Below, one piece after another: positions 1-8,433 of a stretch of DNA of 64,000 nt. A program made the position numbers and the translations under genes. The notes under the pieces are model-generated. The model did not search any database. It was given only the letters and a program-made list of their open reading frames with translations, and was not told the DNA's origin. Position 1 is the first letter of the stretch. The number at the start of each line of letters is the position of its first letter. The DNA lies in assembly GCF_019457905.1 (NCBI RefSeq), contig NZ_JAHZSV010000005.1:62001-126000 (forward strand), in the 5' to 3' direction. The stretch is from Flagellimonas abyssi. Lineage in GTDB: Bacteria; Bacteroidota; Bacteroidia; Flavobacteriales; Flavobacteriaceae.

Positions 1-14
1 TCAAATAAATAAAA

Positions 15-38
15 AAAACGCCCCGATCGGGGCGTTTT
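15..38 (-). terminator. Terminator of the fad operon
   Basis: A perfect 24-base palindrome with GC-rich arms (cgcccc/ggggcg) and a GATC tip. On the minus strand it is followed by a run of eight T, so it is a good intrinsic terminator for the leftward fad operon, whose last stop codon lies about 40 bases upstream. The plus side has a shorter T run, so it may work both ways. Confidence 0.85.
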
Positions 39-76
39 CAAATCCAAGTGGGTTTTCATCCCAACAAATATTTGAA

Positions 77-1882
77 TTAGTCAAAGGTATACCCGTTATC
101 TGCGGCAACTTTGTCGGCAATCTGCGTTCTAAGTTCCACAACATTGGGTTGGTTTGTGTACTTGGTAAAGCGTTTGAGTCCCATCAACATCATACGTTGC
201 TCATCACCTTCGGCAAAGGAAACTATGGCTTCTTTCCCCTTTTGCTGGATGATGTCAACCGCTCTGTACAAATACAATTTGGACATCGCTATTTGTGCTG
301 CCTGGGCTTCTTCACCAAAGCGTTTTGCATTTTTCTCGGTTCTAAGAATGGCCGATTCTGCCATATAGATTTGAATCAAGATATCGGAAGCGGCCATCAA
401 TAGCATTTGATGTTCTTCCAAATCGGGACCAAATTTCTGAACGGCGCTACCAGCGACCATCAAAAAGACTTTTTTCAGTCTTGTGAGCAAGTCTTTTTCT
501 TCGGACAGCAATTCCGAATAGTCCGGTGTGTCAAAAGATGGAATGCCCATCAATTCCTCGCCCACTTTTGTGGCTGGCCCCAAAAGGTCCACATGCCCTT
601 TCATAGCCTTTTTCACCAACATTCCAACGGAAAGCATACGGTTGATTTCGTTGGTGCCTTCGTAAATTCTGGAAATACGGGCATCTCGCCATGCAGATTC
701 CATTGGGGTATCGGCACTAAAGCCCATTCCTCCGAATATTTGGATGCCTTCGTCCGTGGTATGTTGTACGTGCTCGGAAACGGCCACCTTCAAAATGGAA
801 CATTCAATGGCGTATTCCTCTACACCTTTGAGTTCTGCTTCTTGATGCGGATTGCCGCTAGATTCGCGAATGGCAATTCTGTCCTCGATATTCTTTGCGG
901 CACGATAGCAGGCTGCTTCGTCCACATAGGCGTTGGTGGCCATATCTGCAATTTTTGCTTTGATGGCACCAAAGTTGATGATCGGGGTTTTAAATTGAAC
1001 GCGCTCGTTGGCGTATTTTGTGGCTTCGCTGATGACTCGGCGCTGTGCTTCCAAACAAGCAGCTGCCAATTTAATACGGCCGATGTTCAAAGCGTTCATT
1101 GCGATTTTAAAGCCATTTCCTTTTTCGGATAGCATGTTTTCAACGGGAACCTTGGTTTCGTTGAAGAATACTTGTCGGGTAGAGGAGGAGTGAATGCCCA
1201 ATTTCTTTTCTTCATCACCCAAGCTGATTCCATTCTTTGGGTCGTTTTCCACGATAAACCCGGTGATGTTTTTGTCATCTTCAATTCGGGCAAAAACAAT
1301 GAACAGGTTACAGAATCCAGCATTGGAAATCCACATTTTCTGTCCCGTGATGCTGTAGTATTTGCCGTCATCAGAAAGCACGGCCTTCGTTTTGCCCGAG
1401 TTCGCATCGGAACCTGCTCCTGGTTCGGTTAAACAATATGCACCGAACCATTCGCCAGTAGCCAATTTAGGTACATATTTTTGTTTTTGTTCTTCGGTTC
1501 CGTACAGGGTAATGGGCATGGTTCCAATTCCGGTGTGGGCTCCAAAAGCGGTACTAAATGATCCCGTGGCGCCCGAAATGTAATCGCAGACCAGCATGGT
1601 AGAGACAAATCCCATTCCCATACCTCCGTAAGCTTCTGGAACGGCTACACTTAGCAAGCCAAGTTCGCCGGCTTTTCTCATACATTCCTCGGTATAGGCG
1701 TAGTCTTTTTTCTCAAAACGCTCCCAGTGTGCCCAAAGTTCCCTGTCCACAAATTCTTTGGTGCTTTCGCGCATCATTTTTTGTTCCTCGTTAAGGTCCT
1801 CAAGGGTGAATACATCCTCACACTTGGTCTCCTTGACCAAGAATTGACCTCCTCTCAGTATGTCTTTTTCTGTTGTTTCCAT
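77..1882 (-). CDS. fadE: Acyl-CoA dehydrogenase, last gene of the fad operon
   Basis: 601 aa cytoplasmic flavoenzyme for the first step of fatty-acid beta-oxidation (acyl-CoA to trans-2-enoyl-CoA). Seen: N-terminal helical domain, FAD/substrate signature CLTEPGAGSD at about 150-159, and the YEGTNEI motif at 407-413 whose Glu408 matches the catalytic base of MCAD-type enzymes. About 170 residues continue past that motif, longer than the 380-400 aa of short types and like VLCAD/FadE-type long-chain enzymes. Ends the leftward operon MarR-fadN-fadA-four-helix bundle-fadE. The ATG at 1882 gives the complete N-terminal domain. The spacer before it (1883-1923) contains heptad repeats. Function is secure; chain-length preference is inferred. 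Confidence 0.93.
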   Translation of the reverse strand: METTEKDILRGGQFLVKETKCEDVFTLEDLNEEQKMMRESTKEFVDRELWAHWERFEKKDYAYTEECMRKAGELGLLSVAVPEAYGGMGMGFVSTMLVCDYISGATGSFSTAFGAHTGIGTMPITLYGTEEQKQKYVPKLATGEWFGAYCLTEPGAGSDANSGKTKAVLSDDGKYYSITGQKMWISNAGFCNLFIVFARIEDDKNITGFIVENDPKNGISLGDEEKKLGIHSSSTRQVFFNETKVPVENMLSEKGNGFKIAMNALNIGRIKLAAACLEAQRRVISEATKYANERVQFKTPIINFGAIKAKIADMATNAYVDEAACYRAAKNIEDRIAIRESSGNPHQEAELKGVEEYAIECSILKVAVSEHVQHTTDEGIQIFGGMGFSADTPMESAWRDARISRIYEGTNEINRMLSVGMLVKKAMKGHVDLLGPATKVGEELMGIPSFDTPDYSELLSEEKDLLTRLKKVFLMVAGSAVQKFGPDLEEHQMLLMAASDILIQIYMAESAILRTEKNAKRFGEEAQAAQIAMSKLYLYRAVDIIQQKGKEAIVSFAEGDEQRMMLMGLKRFTKYTNQPNVVELRTQIADKVAADNGYTFD

Positions 1883-1902
1883 AGTTGCTTAGATTAATAG
1901 AG

Positions 1903-2295
1903 TCAAGAATCAAGAGCCAAGATTTACTTGCCTAAACTGGTTTGAAAACTTGAAATCATTTTTTGTAATTGTTTTATGCTTTGTTCTAGTTGCTCAAATA
2001 TTTCCGAAGTGATATAATTCTCGTTATGTGCTATTATTAATTGTGTTTCCCATTCAAAGGCTGACCCCAAGCTGGTTTCGAGGTAGTTTTTGAAATATTT
2101 ATCAGAACTTTTACTGGAACCCTCTGCAATGTTCGATGGAATCGAAACCGCACATCTATTCATTTGACCGACCAATCCATACTTTTCGAAATCGGGAAAG
2201 GTTCTGGTAATTTTGTATGATTCAGATACTAATTCCATGCTCTCTTTCCAAATCTTCAATTTTTTGAAATTATGCATTCCAGTCTTGATTCTTGA
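1903..2295. repeat. 13-bp inverted repeats bracketing the four-helix-bundle gene
   Basis: TCAAGAATCAAGA at 1903-1915 and its exact reverse complement at 2283-2295 bracket the 117-codon gene, lying 8 bases beyond its stop codon and 5 bases upstream of its start codon. Both arms are part of 7-base-phased DNA: CAAGAAT CAAGAGC CAAGATT at 1904-1924, and five heptads at 2281-2315 that run into the fadA stop codon. The transcript could close a 13-bp stem around the gene. That the bracketed segment moved as a unit is inference. Confidence 0.6.
1924..2277 (-). CDS. Four-helix bundle protein (S23/IVP-like family)
   Basis: 117 aa, helical throughout. Recognised as the four-helix bundle family first found in intervening sequences of 23S rRNA genes and structurally related to the Avd protein of diversity-generating retroelements. 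Typical features seen: N-terminal FKKLKIWKESMELV, central RCAVSIPSNIAEGSS at about 42-56, and SLGSAFEWETQL followed by a charged last helix. Biochemical role unknown in the family. It is out of place between fadA and fadE, which otherwise form a pathway operon, and is bracketed by 13-bp inverted repeats, suggesting insertion. It has no visible promoter and probably travels on the fad transcript. Start ATG at 2277 lies just after a heptad array. Confidence 0.85.
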   Translation of the reverse strand: MHNFKKLKIWKESMELVSESYKITRTFPDFEKYGLVGQMNRCAVSIPSNIAEGSSKSSDKYFKNYLETSLGSAFEWETQLIIAHNENYITSEIFEQLEQSIKQLQKMISSFQTSLGK

Positions 2296-2315
2296 ATCCT
2301 AACATCCTGTATCTT
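2281..2315. repeat. Five heptads in the fadA to four-helix-bundle spacer
   Basis: Exactly 35 bases dividing into AGTCTTG ATTCTTG AATCCTA ACATCCT GTATCTT on the plus strand. The last heptad overlaps the fadA stop codon (2314-2316), so repeat DNA fills nearly the whole spacer. The words match those after the fadN stop and after the four-helix-bundle stop. Confidence 0.6.
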
Positions 2316-3504
2316 AAGAAAGGAACTCGAATATACCCGCGGCACCCTGACCTGTACCTACGCACATGGTGACCATCCCGTATTTACCTTTCATGTCCCG
2401 CTTTCTCATTTCATCAAAAAGCTGAACGGACAATTTGGCCCCGGTACATCCCAAGGGGTGGCCTAGTGCGATTGCGCCTCCATTTACGTTCACGATTTCT
2501 TGATTCAATCCAAGTTCTCGGATAACGGCCAACGATTGCGATGCAAAGGCTTCGTTCAATTCAATAAGGTCTATTTGGTCCTGCTTCATTCCGGCTTGCT
2601 TTAGTGCTTTTGGGATGGCTTTTACAGGCCCTATTCCCATAATTCTTGGTTCTACCCCTGCTGCAGCGTAGTTGACCAACCTTGCAATGGGTTCCAAATT
2701 GAGTTCTTTGACCATTTCTTCGCTCATCACCATGACAAAGGCCGCTCCATCGCTCATTTGTGATGAATTTCCTGCGGTTACGCTACCTCCTTCCGCAAAA
2801 ACCGGTCTTAGTTTGTTCAATGTAGGGATATTGGTCCCTTTTCTTGGTCCTTCGTCTTTGTTTACGGTGTAGTTTTTGGTTTCTTTTTTGCCAGCTTCGT
2901 TCACAAACGTGTGTTCGACTTCAATGGGTACGATTTGATCTTGAAAACGACCTTCCTCTTGGGCTTTTAACGCTTTCATATGGGAATTGTAGGCAAAAAC
3001 ATCTTGATCCTCCCGGGAAACCTTGAATTGTTTGGCCACGGCTTCTGCGGTAAGCCCCATGCCCCAATAATAATCTTCATGGCCTTCTTTGGCCGTAGCG
3101 TAATCTGGGGTAGGTTTATACCCGCCCATGGGGATGTAGCTCATGCTTTCGGCACCGCCTGCGATGATGCAATCTGCCATTCCCGCCTGGATTTTGGCTG
3201 TGGCAATCCCTATCGTTTCCAACCCTGAGGCACAATAGCGGTTCACGGTCACCCCGGGTACATCGTCAATGTCCAGACCCATAAGAGAGATAAGTCTTCC
3301 CATGTTCAAACCTTGCTCGGCTTCGGGCATCGCATTTCCCACGATAACGTCGTCAATACGTTTTTTGTCCAATTGAGGAAGCTCTTTCATGATGTGTTCT
3401 ATGGTTTCGGCAGCCAGTTCATCTGGACGCTTAAACCTGAACAGTCCTTTTGGAGCTTTGCCCACGGCTGTTCTATATCCTTTTACTATGTATGCTGTTT
3501 TCAT
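2314..3504 (-). CDS. fadA: Acetyl-CoA C-acyltransferase (3-ketoacyl-CoA thiolase)
   Basis: 396 aa, the usual length for a degradative thiolase. It cleaves 3-ketoacyl-CoA with CoA to release acetyl-CoA, the last step of each beta-oxidation cycle. Seen: nucleophilic Cys91 in [12 protein letters not shown], active-site His near 349 in [15 protein letters not shown], and the second catalytic Cys near 381 in [11 protein letters not shown]. It follows fadN in the same operon after a 77-base spacer (3505-3581) that contains a heptad-phased inverted array. The pairing with a hydratase/dehydrogenase and an acyl-CoA dehydrogenase makes FadA a better assignment than acetoacetyl-CoA thiolase AtoB. Confidence 0.93.
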   Translation of the reverse strand: MKTAYIVKGYRTAVGKAPKGLFRFKRPDELAAETIEHIMKELPQLDKKRIDDVIVGNAMPEAEQGLNMGRLISLMGLDIDDVPGVTVNRYCASGLETIGIATAKIQAGMADCIIAGGAESMSYIPMGGYKPTPDYATAKEGHEDYYWGMGLTAEAVAKQFKVSREDQDVFAYNSHMKALKAQEEGRFQDQIVPIEVEHTFVNEAGKKETKNYTVNKDEGPRKGTNIPTLNKLRPVFAEGGSVTAGNSSQMSDGAAFVMVMSEEMVKELNLEPIARLVNYAAAGVEPRIMGIGPVKAIPKALKQAGMKQDQIDLIELNEAFASQSLAVIRELGLNQEIVNVNGGAIALGHPLGCTGAKLSVQLFDEMRKRDMKGKYGMVTMCVGTGQGAAGIFEFLS

Positions 3505-3521
3505 TTTTTCTTTTGATTTTT

Positions 3522-3584
3522 GGATTCAAGGACCAAGAGTCAGGATTTTGGGTCTTGGCTCTTTTGTCTTGATTCTTGTGTCTA
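3522..3584. repeat. Nine-heptad inverted array after the fadN stop
   Basis: Sixty-three bases that divide exactly into nine 7-mers: GGATTCA AGGACCA and AGAGTCA on one side, GGATTTT in the middle, and GGGTCTT GGCTCTT TTGTCTT GATTCTT GTGTCTA on the other. The first three read in one sense and the last five in the other, giving an imperfect hairpin (CCAAGA 3533-3538 with TCTTGG 3553-3558). It ends on the fadN stop codon. TCTTGATTCTTG at 3567-3578 equals 12 of the 13 bases of the inverted repeat by the four-helix-bundle gene, so this looks like the same element without a gene. Confidence 0.6.
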
Positions 3585-5987
3585 GTTCCTCAACGGTTTT
3601 CCTGTTTTCAACATATGCTGGATGCGTTCCAAAGTCTTTCTTTCGGTACAAAGGGATAGAAATGCTTCTCTTTCCAAATCCAAAAGATATTGTTCGGTTA
3701 CCATTGTAGCTTCCGAAAGGTCGCCGCCGGCCATTACATAGGCCAGTTTGTCGGCAATCTTTTTGTCGTGTTCAGAAATGTAATGTCCAGCTTCCATAGA
3801 GTCTGTTCCTACCAAGAACATACCCAAAGCTTGTTTTCCAAGCACCTTAACGTCCTTGCGTTTGACGGGTTTGGTATAGCCTGCGTCTGCCATTAGTTTG
3901 GCATACGCTTTCGCTGTTGCGATTTGACGGTCTTTATTGACCACAACAACATCTTTGCCTTTTTGTAAGATCCCCAAATCAAATGCTTCATAGGCCGATG
4001 TGGACACTTTGGCCATTCCGATGGTGAGGAAATACTCTTGAAGCACGTTGAGCTCCACATCGTTTTTCCTGAAAGTATCAGAAGCCCGAAGCGCCATTTC
4101 CTTGGAACCGCCTCCACCTGGAATTACACCTACGCCGAATTCAACCAAACCAATATAGGTTTCGGCCGCTGCCACCACCTTATCCGCATGTAGTGAAAGT
4201 TCGCAACCACCGCCCAAGCACATACCGTGCGGAGCAGAAACTGTTGGGATGGAGGAATATCGCATACGCATCATGGTGTCTTGGAACATTTTGATGGCCA
4301 TGTTCAGCTCATCATATTCTTGTTCCACGGCCATCATAAAAATCATTCCGATGTTGGCTCCAACGGAAAAATTCGCAGCTTGGTTACCAACGACCAGTCC
4401 TGCAAAATCTTTTTCGGCAAGGTCCACGGCTTTGTTCAAACCGGCCAGTACATCCCCGCCAATGGTGTTCATTTTGGATTGGAATTCACAGTTCAGGATT
4501 CCATCGCCCAAATCTTCAATCACAACACCACTGTTTTTGAAGACTTCTTTTGTTTTTCTGATGTTGTCCAAAATGATGAAGGCATCCTGACCTGGAACTT
4601 TTTCCATGGCCTTTTTTGGAATGTCGTAGAAGTAGGTGTTGCCCTCCTTCACGGTGTAGAAGGAATTAATACCTGCTCCTTTCATTTCGGATACCCATGG
4701 AGCGGCTTCCAAACCTTCGGCCTTAATGAATTCAAGACCTTTTTCGAGCCCTACGGCATCCCAAATTTGGAAAGGTCCGTGCTCCCAGCCGAAACCAGCC
4801 TTCATGGCATCATCTATCTTGTATAACTCATCCGTGATTTCTGGAATACGATGGGTAACATAGGCAAAAAGTGCTCCGAAGCTCTTTCGGTAGAACTCTC
4901 CGGCTTTATCTTTTCCATCTACCAAAACCGGAAAACGGTCAATTACCTTGTCTATGGTTTTGGTAAGCTCTAGAGTGGCGAATTTTGCACTCTTTTTGGA
5001 ACGGTATTCCATGGTGTCCAAATCCAATGTTAGGATTTCGCTCTTACCATCGTCTCCCTTGACTTTTTTGTAGAACCCTTGTCCAGTTTTACTTCCCAAC
5101 CATTTGTTGTCCATCATGGTTTGTATGAAATCGGGCAATTGGAACAGTTCGTGACGTTCATCGTCCTTGCAGTTTTCACTGATTCCATTGGCCACGTGCA
5201 CAAGGGTATCCAATCCAACCACATCCACGGTTCGGAAGGTAGCGGATTTGGGTCTGCCTATTACAGGGCCGGTCAATTTGTCGACTTCCTCCACCGTCAT
5301 CTCCATTTCTTTTACGGCGTGGAAAAGACTTTGAATACTGAAGATTCCGATCCTGTTTCCAATAAAGGCAGGTGTATCCTTGGCCACCACAGATGTTTTG
5401 CCCAAGTATTGTTCACCATATCCATTCAAAAAGTCCAGAACCTCTTGGGAAGTTTTCGGACCAGGAATAATTTCGAATAGCTTCAAATACCGGGCTGGAT
5501 TAAAAAAGTGTGTTCCACAGAAATGTTTCTGGAAATCATCACTTCTTCCTTCGCTCATAAAGCGGATGGGAATACCTGATGTGTTCGAAGTGATCAAAGT
5601 TCCAGGGGAACGGTGTTTGTCTAAATTCTCAAACACTTGTTTTTTGATGTCCAACCGTTCCACGACCACTTCAATGATCCAATCCACATCGGCCACTTTG
5701 GAAATATCATCTTCCATATTTCCGGTGGTGATGCGATCGGCAAAGCTTTTGTGATAAATAGGGGAGGGTTTGGATTTTAGGGCGGAAGCCAGAGATTCGT
5801 TAACCAAGCGGTTACGTACCGCTTTATCTTCCAAAGTAAGCCCTTGGGCTTTTTCTTTCTCCGTGAGTTCACGCGGAACAATGTCCAATAAAAGGACTTC
5901 GACCCCAATATTCGCAAAATGACATGCAATGCCACTTCCCATTATTCCGGAACCGATTACGGCAACTTTGTTTATATGCCTTTTCAT
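3582..5987 (-). CDS. fadN: 3-hydroxyacyl-CoA dehydrogenase / enoyl-CoA hydratase fusion
   Basis: 801 aa bifunctional beta-oxidation enzyme: hydrates trans-2-enoyl-CoA and oxidises L-3-hydroxyacyl-CoA with NAD. Domain order is dehydrogenase first (Rossmann motif VIGSGIMGSG at 10-19, then two 3HCDH segments to about 430) and hydratase last (GMCLGGGCEL near 585-595 and LVEFGVGVIPGGGG near 615-630 carry the oxyanion-hole glycines and acidic residues). This order is that of Bacillus FadN, opposite to E. coli FadB. Second gene of the operon, 15 bases after MarR. The TAG stop lies inside a heptad repeat. Confidence 0.92.
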   Translation of the reverse strand: MKRHINKVAVIGSGIMGSGIACHFANIGVEVLLLDIVPRELTEKEKAQGLTLEDKAVRNRLVNESLASALKSKPSPIYHKSFADRITTGNMEDDISKVADVDWIIEVVVERLDIKKQVFENLDKHRSPGTLITSNTSGIPIRFMSEGRSDDFQKHFCGTHFFNPARYLKLFEIIPGPKTSQEVLDFLNGYGEQYLGKTSVVAKDTPAFIGNRIGIFSIQSLFHAVKEMEMTVEEVDKLTGPVIGRPKSATFRTVDVVGLDTLVHVANGISENCKDDERHELFQLPDFIQTMMDNKWLGSKTGQGFYKKVKGDDGKSEILTLDLDTMEYRSKKSAKFATLELTKTIDKVIDRFPVLVDGKDKAGEFYRKSFGALFAYVTHRIPEITDELYKIDDAMKAGFGWEHGPFQIWDAVGLEKGLEFIKAEGLEAAPWVSEMKGAGINSFYTVKEGNTYFYDIPKKAMEKVPGQDAFIILDNIRKTKEVFKNSGVVIEDLGDGILNCEFQSKMNTIGGDVLAGLNKAVDLAEKDFAGLVVGNQAANFSVGANIGMIFMMAVEQEYDELNMAIKMFQDTMMRMRYSSIPTVSAPHGMCLGGGCELSLHADKVVAAAETYIGLVEFGVGVIPGGGGSKEMALRASDTFRKNDVELNVLQEYFLTIGMAKVSTSAYEAFDLGILQKGKDVVVVNKDRQIATAKAYAKLMADAGYTKPVKRKDVKVLGKQALGMFLVGTDSMEAGHYISEHDKKIADKLAYVMAGGDLSEATMVTEQYLLDLEREAFLSLCTERKTLERIQHMLKTGKPLRN

Positions 5988-6002
5988 GTGCGAGTTTGTG
6001 AT

Positions 6003-6452
6003 TTAATTATTAGTTGTTTTTGTATAGATTTTTTTATCTGTAATCAGTTTGTTAATCGTGTCAATGACGCTGAAAAAACCGGTTAAATCCTCTTGGGAAA
6101 CGTGCTCTTCGACCACTTCATTGAAACGCAATACCACTTCTTTGGATTCCTCCCTTTTTTCGAGCCCCAGCGGTGTCAAAAAAATAAGGACGCCACGTCC
6201 GTCTTTGGGATTGCGCTTTCGCTCAATGTAGCCTCTTTGCTCAATATTTTTTAAGATCCGGGACAAACTAGTTGATTCCATTCCCATTTTGGGGCCCAGG
6301 GTGGTACTTGGTGTACCTCCTTTTGGGGCGATGCTCAGTAAGGTAAATCCAATGGCCATTGTAAGCCCGTAGTTTTTCGCTTCCTCATTGTACATTTTGC
6401 TAACCGCCTGCCAGGTTGCCCTCAGGGCGTGATCAATGGTCAAATCTTTCAT
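6003..6452 (-). CDS. MarR-family regulator of the fad operon
   Basis: 149 aa winged-helix DNA-binding protein. Seen: a MarR-type core with LGPKMGMESTSLSRILKNIEQRGYIERKRNPKDGRG at about 70-105, in which the recognition helix is followed by the basic wing. First gene of the leftward fad operon. A 24-bp perfect palindrome overlies its promoter, so autorepression with release by an acyl-CoA or fatty acid is the simplest model. The ligand is inferred from the genes controlled, not from the protein. Confidence 0.88.
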   Translation of the reverse strand: MKDLTIDHALRATWQAVSKMYNEEAKNYGLTMAIGFTLLSIAPKGGTPSTTLGPKMGMESTSLSRILKNIEQRGYIERKRNPKDGRGVLIFLTPLGLEKREESKEVVLRFNEVVEEHVSQEDLTGFFSVIDTINKLITDKKIYTKTTNN

Positions 6453-6471
6453 AGAACTCGTTTGGTATTCT

Positions 6472-6479
6472 CAAATATA
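6472..6479 (-). promoter_or_regulatory. -7 element of the fad operon promoter
   Basis: On the minus strand this reads TATATTTG, a perfect match to the Bacteroidota -7 consensus TAnnTTTG, 19 bases before the MarR start codon. No good -33 TTG is present; the -33 position falls inside the palindrome at 6485-6508. Confidence 0.6.
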
Positions 6480-6484
6480 TAAAA

Positions 6485-6508
6485 ATTTATTATGCATGCA
6501 TAATAAAT
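6485..6508. promoter_or_regulatory. 24-bp palindromic operator, probable MarR site
   Basis: A perfect dyad, ATTTATTATGCA followed by its reverse complement TGCATAATAAAT. It covers the -33 region of the fad promoter, where a bound MarR dimer would block RNA polymerase. MarR proteins are known to bind palindromes of about this size. It also lies between the fad promoter and the terminator of the acyl-CoA ligase gene. Confidence 0.7.
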
Positions 6509-6524
6509 CAGATTAAATAATGGC

Positions 6525-6550
6525 AAAAAAAAGCCTGCAAATCGCAGGCC
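6525..6550 (-). terminator. Terminator of the acyl-CoA ligase gene
   Basis: Stem GCCTGC (6533-6538) with GCAGGC (6544-6549) and a five-base loop, followed on the minus strand by eight T. It sits 24 bases after the ligase stop codon and separates that gene from the fad operon. Confidence 0.8.
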
Positions 6551-6573
6551 ATTCATTTTATAAAATGTTGTGG

Positions 6574-8343
6574 TTAATATCCATAGATATCATTGTACAA
6601 ATCAATGTACATTTCCTTAACGGGCTTTCGTTTTAACTTCATGGTAGGGGTAAGGTGGCCAGCTTCTACGCTCCAAACATCCGGAGTGAGCCTGAACTGT
6701 TTTACTTTTTCCCACTTGGCGAATTCTTGGTTGGCCCAATCCACTTCTTCCTGCATGCGGGCGATTACTTTTTCGTTTTTCACCAGTTCAGCGTTCGAGC
6801 CAACATCAATATTGTGTCGTTTTGCCCATTCCTTAACGAATTCAAAGTTGGGTTGAATTAGTGCAGCGGGCATTTTCTCGCCTTCACCAATAACCATAAT
6901 CTGTTCAATGAACCTTGATTGCTTAAACCGGTTCTCCAATAATTGCGGGGCCACATATTTTCCACCAGAGGTCTTGAACATTTCCTTTTTACGGTCGGTT
7001 ATGCGCAGAAAGCCCTCCGCATCGATTTCCCCGATGTCTCCTGTATGGAAATAGGCACCCGTCATCACTTCGGCGGTCTTTTCCTGATTTTTATAGTAGC
7101 CCATCATCACGTTTGGACCTTTGCAAAGAATTTCCCCGTCTTCCGCGATTTTTACTTCCACGTCGTCTATCATTTTACCCACTGTACCGATTTTCCAGCC
7201 TTTATTGCGTTGGTCGTTCACTGCAATCACTGGAGAGGTCTCGGTAAGTCCGTACCCTTCCATCACAGGCATTTCGGCAGCGGCAAAAACTCGGGCAAGT
7301 CTGGGTTGCAAGGCTGCACTACCGGAAACCATTACGGATAAATTTCCGCCCAATCCTTCTTTCCATTTACTAAAGATGAGTTTTCTGGCAATGCCGAGTT
7401 TGGTCTCGTACCACCAACCGTTGGCTCCGTAGGGTTCAAATTTGAGTCCTACTTCCACGGCCCAGAAGAACAATTTCTTCTTAATGCCGGTCAGCAACGC
7501 TCCTTTGGCAATAATGGCATCGTATACTTTTTCCAACAACCTAGGAACCACGGTCATTACATTGGGCTTCACCTCTTTTACATTTTCACTGATTTTATCC
7601 AGCCCTTCCGCAAAATAGACTTCTACGCCACAATATTGGTAGAGATAAAGGATCATGCGCTCAAAAATGTGGCAAATGGGCAAAAAACTCAACGCTGTGC
7701 CCCCAGTTTCGAAAGGAACTCTTTTTTGGCTGTCCACCACATTGGATACAATGTTGTTATGGGAGAGCATAACCCCTTTGGGACGCCCAGTAGTGCCCGA
7801 GGTATAAATCAAGGTGGCCAGATCATCTGGTTTTACACTCTTTTTAATTTCTTCGACTTGGTCTTGGTTGGAGGCATCTGAGCCCAACTCCAATAGTTCC
7901 GACCAATTTTTACAGTTGTTGAGCTGTTCAAAAGAGTATACATCTTTCAGGTTTTCTACTTTTGATTGAATCGCCTGCACTTTCTCCAGAACTTCATCGC
8001 AGGAAACAAAACAAAGTTTTGCCTCGGAGTGGTTCAGAATGTATTCGTAATCCTCCTCGGAAATGGTGGGATAGATAGGTACATTTTGTGCGCCAATTTG
8101 AAGAACTCCAATATCAACAATATTCCACTCCGTACGGTTGGTCATGGAGATTACCGCAATCTTATCGTTGGGCTTAACGCCCATTTTTAGTAAAGCCCTG
8201 CTCACGGCATTGGCCTTGTCAATATACTCTTGGGTAGATGTTGCTATCCAAGTACCGTCACTTTTGGTGACCAATGATTTTTCTAAGGGGTATTTTTCAA
8301 GTTGATAGTATGGGAAATCAAATAATCGGGTAACAGTTTGCAT
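6574..8343 (-). CDS. Long-chain acyl-CoA synthetase (AMP-forming)
   Basis: 589 aa adenylate-forming enzyme that activates fatty acids to acyl-CoA with ATP and CoA, the entry step to beta-oxidation. Seen: AMP-binding P-loop YTSGTTGRPKG at about 181-191, the GYGLTETSP core motif near 363-371, and the ITDRKKEMFKTSGGKY hinge/lysine region near 445-460. Length and motifs fit the FadD/FACL long-chain class. It has its own terminator, so it is a separate unit from the fad operon downstream, though the shared pathway suggests co-regulation. No strong promoter was recognised before the ATG at 8343. Confidence 0.92.
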   Translation of the reverse strand: MQTVTRLFDFPYYQLEKYPLEKSLVTKSDGTWIATSTQEYIDKANAVSRALLKMGVKPNDKIAVISMTNRTEWNIVDIGVLQIGAQNVPIYPTISEEDYEYILNHSEAKLCFVSCDEVLEKVQAIQSKVENLKDVYSFEQLNNCKNWSELLELGSDASNQDQVEEIKKSVKPDDLATLIYTSGTTGRPKGVMLSHNNIVSNVVDSQKRVPFETGGTALSFLPICHIFERMILYLYQYCGVEVYFAEGLDKISENVKEVKPNVMTVVPRLLEKVYDAIIAKGALLTGIKKKLFFWAVEVGLKFEPYGANGWWYETKLGIARKLIFSKWKEGLGGNLSVMVSGSAALQPRLARVFAAAEMPVMEGYGLTETSPVIAVNDQRNKGWKIGTVGKMIDDVEVKIAEDGEILCKGPNVMMGYYKNQEKTAEVMTGAYFHTGDIGEIDAEGFLRITDRKKEMFKTSGGKYVAPQLLENRFKQSRFIEQIMVIGEGEKMPAALIQPNFEFVKEWAKRHNIDVGSNAELVKNEKVIARMQEEVDWANQEFAKWEKVKQFRLTPDVWSVEAGHLTPTMKLKRKPVKEMYIDLYNDIYGY

Positions 8344-8433
8344 AGTAAGTTATGTATAGCGAATGCAAATTAGGGAAAGAGAACCGTATTTTAAAACGAG
8401 TTATTCAAAAAAAAGCATAATTCTTTGGTAATT

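Noticed and set aside
407..1132. Rightward frame of 241 codons opposite fadE
   Set aside because: Antisense shadow of a fully conserved acyl-CoA dehydrogenase; no homology or promoter.
1924..2277. 23S rRNA intervening sequence
   Set aside because: The family name comes from such elements, but no rRNA gene is present here.
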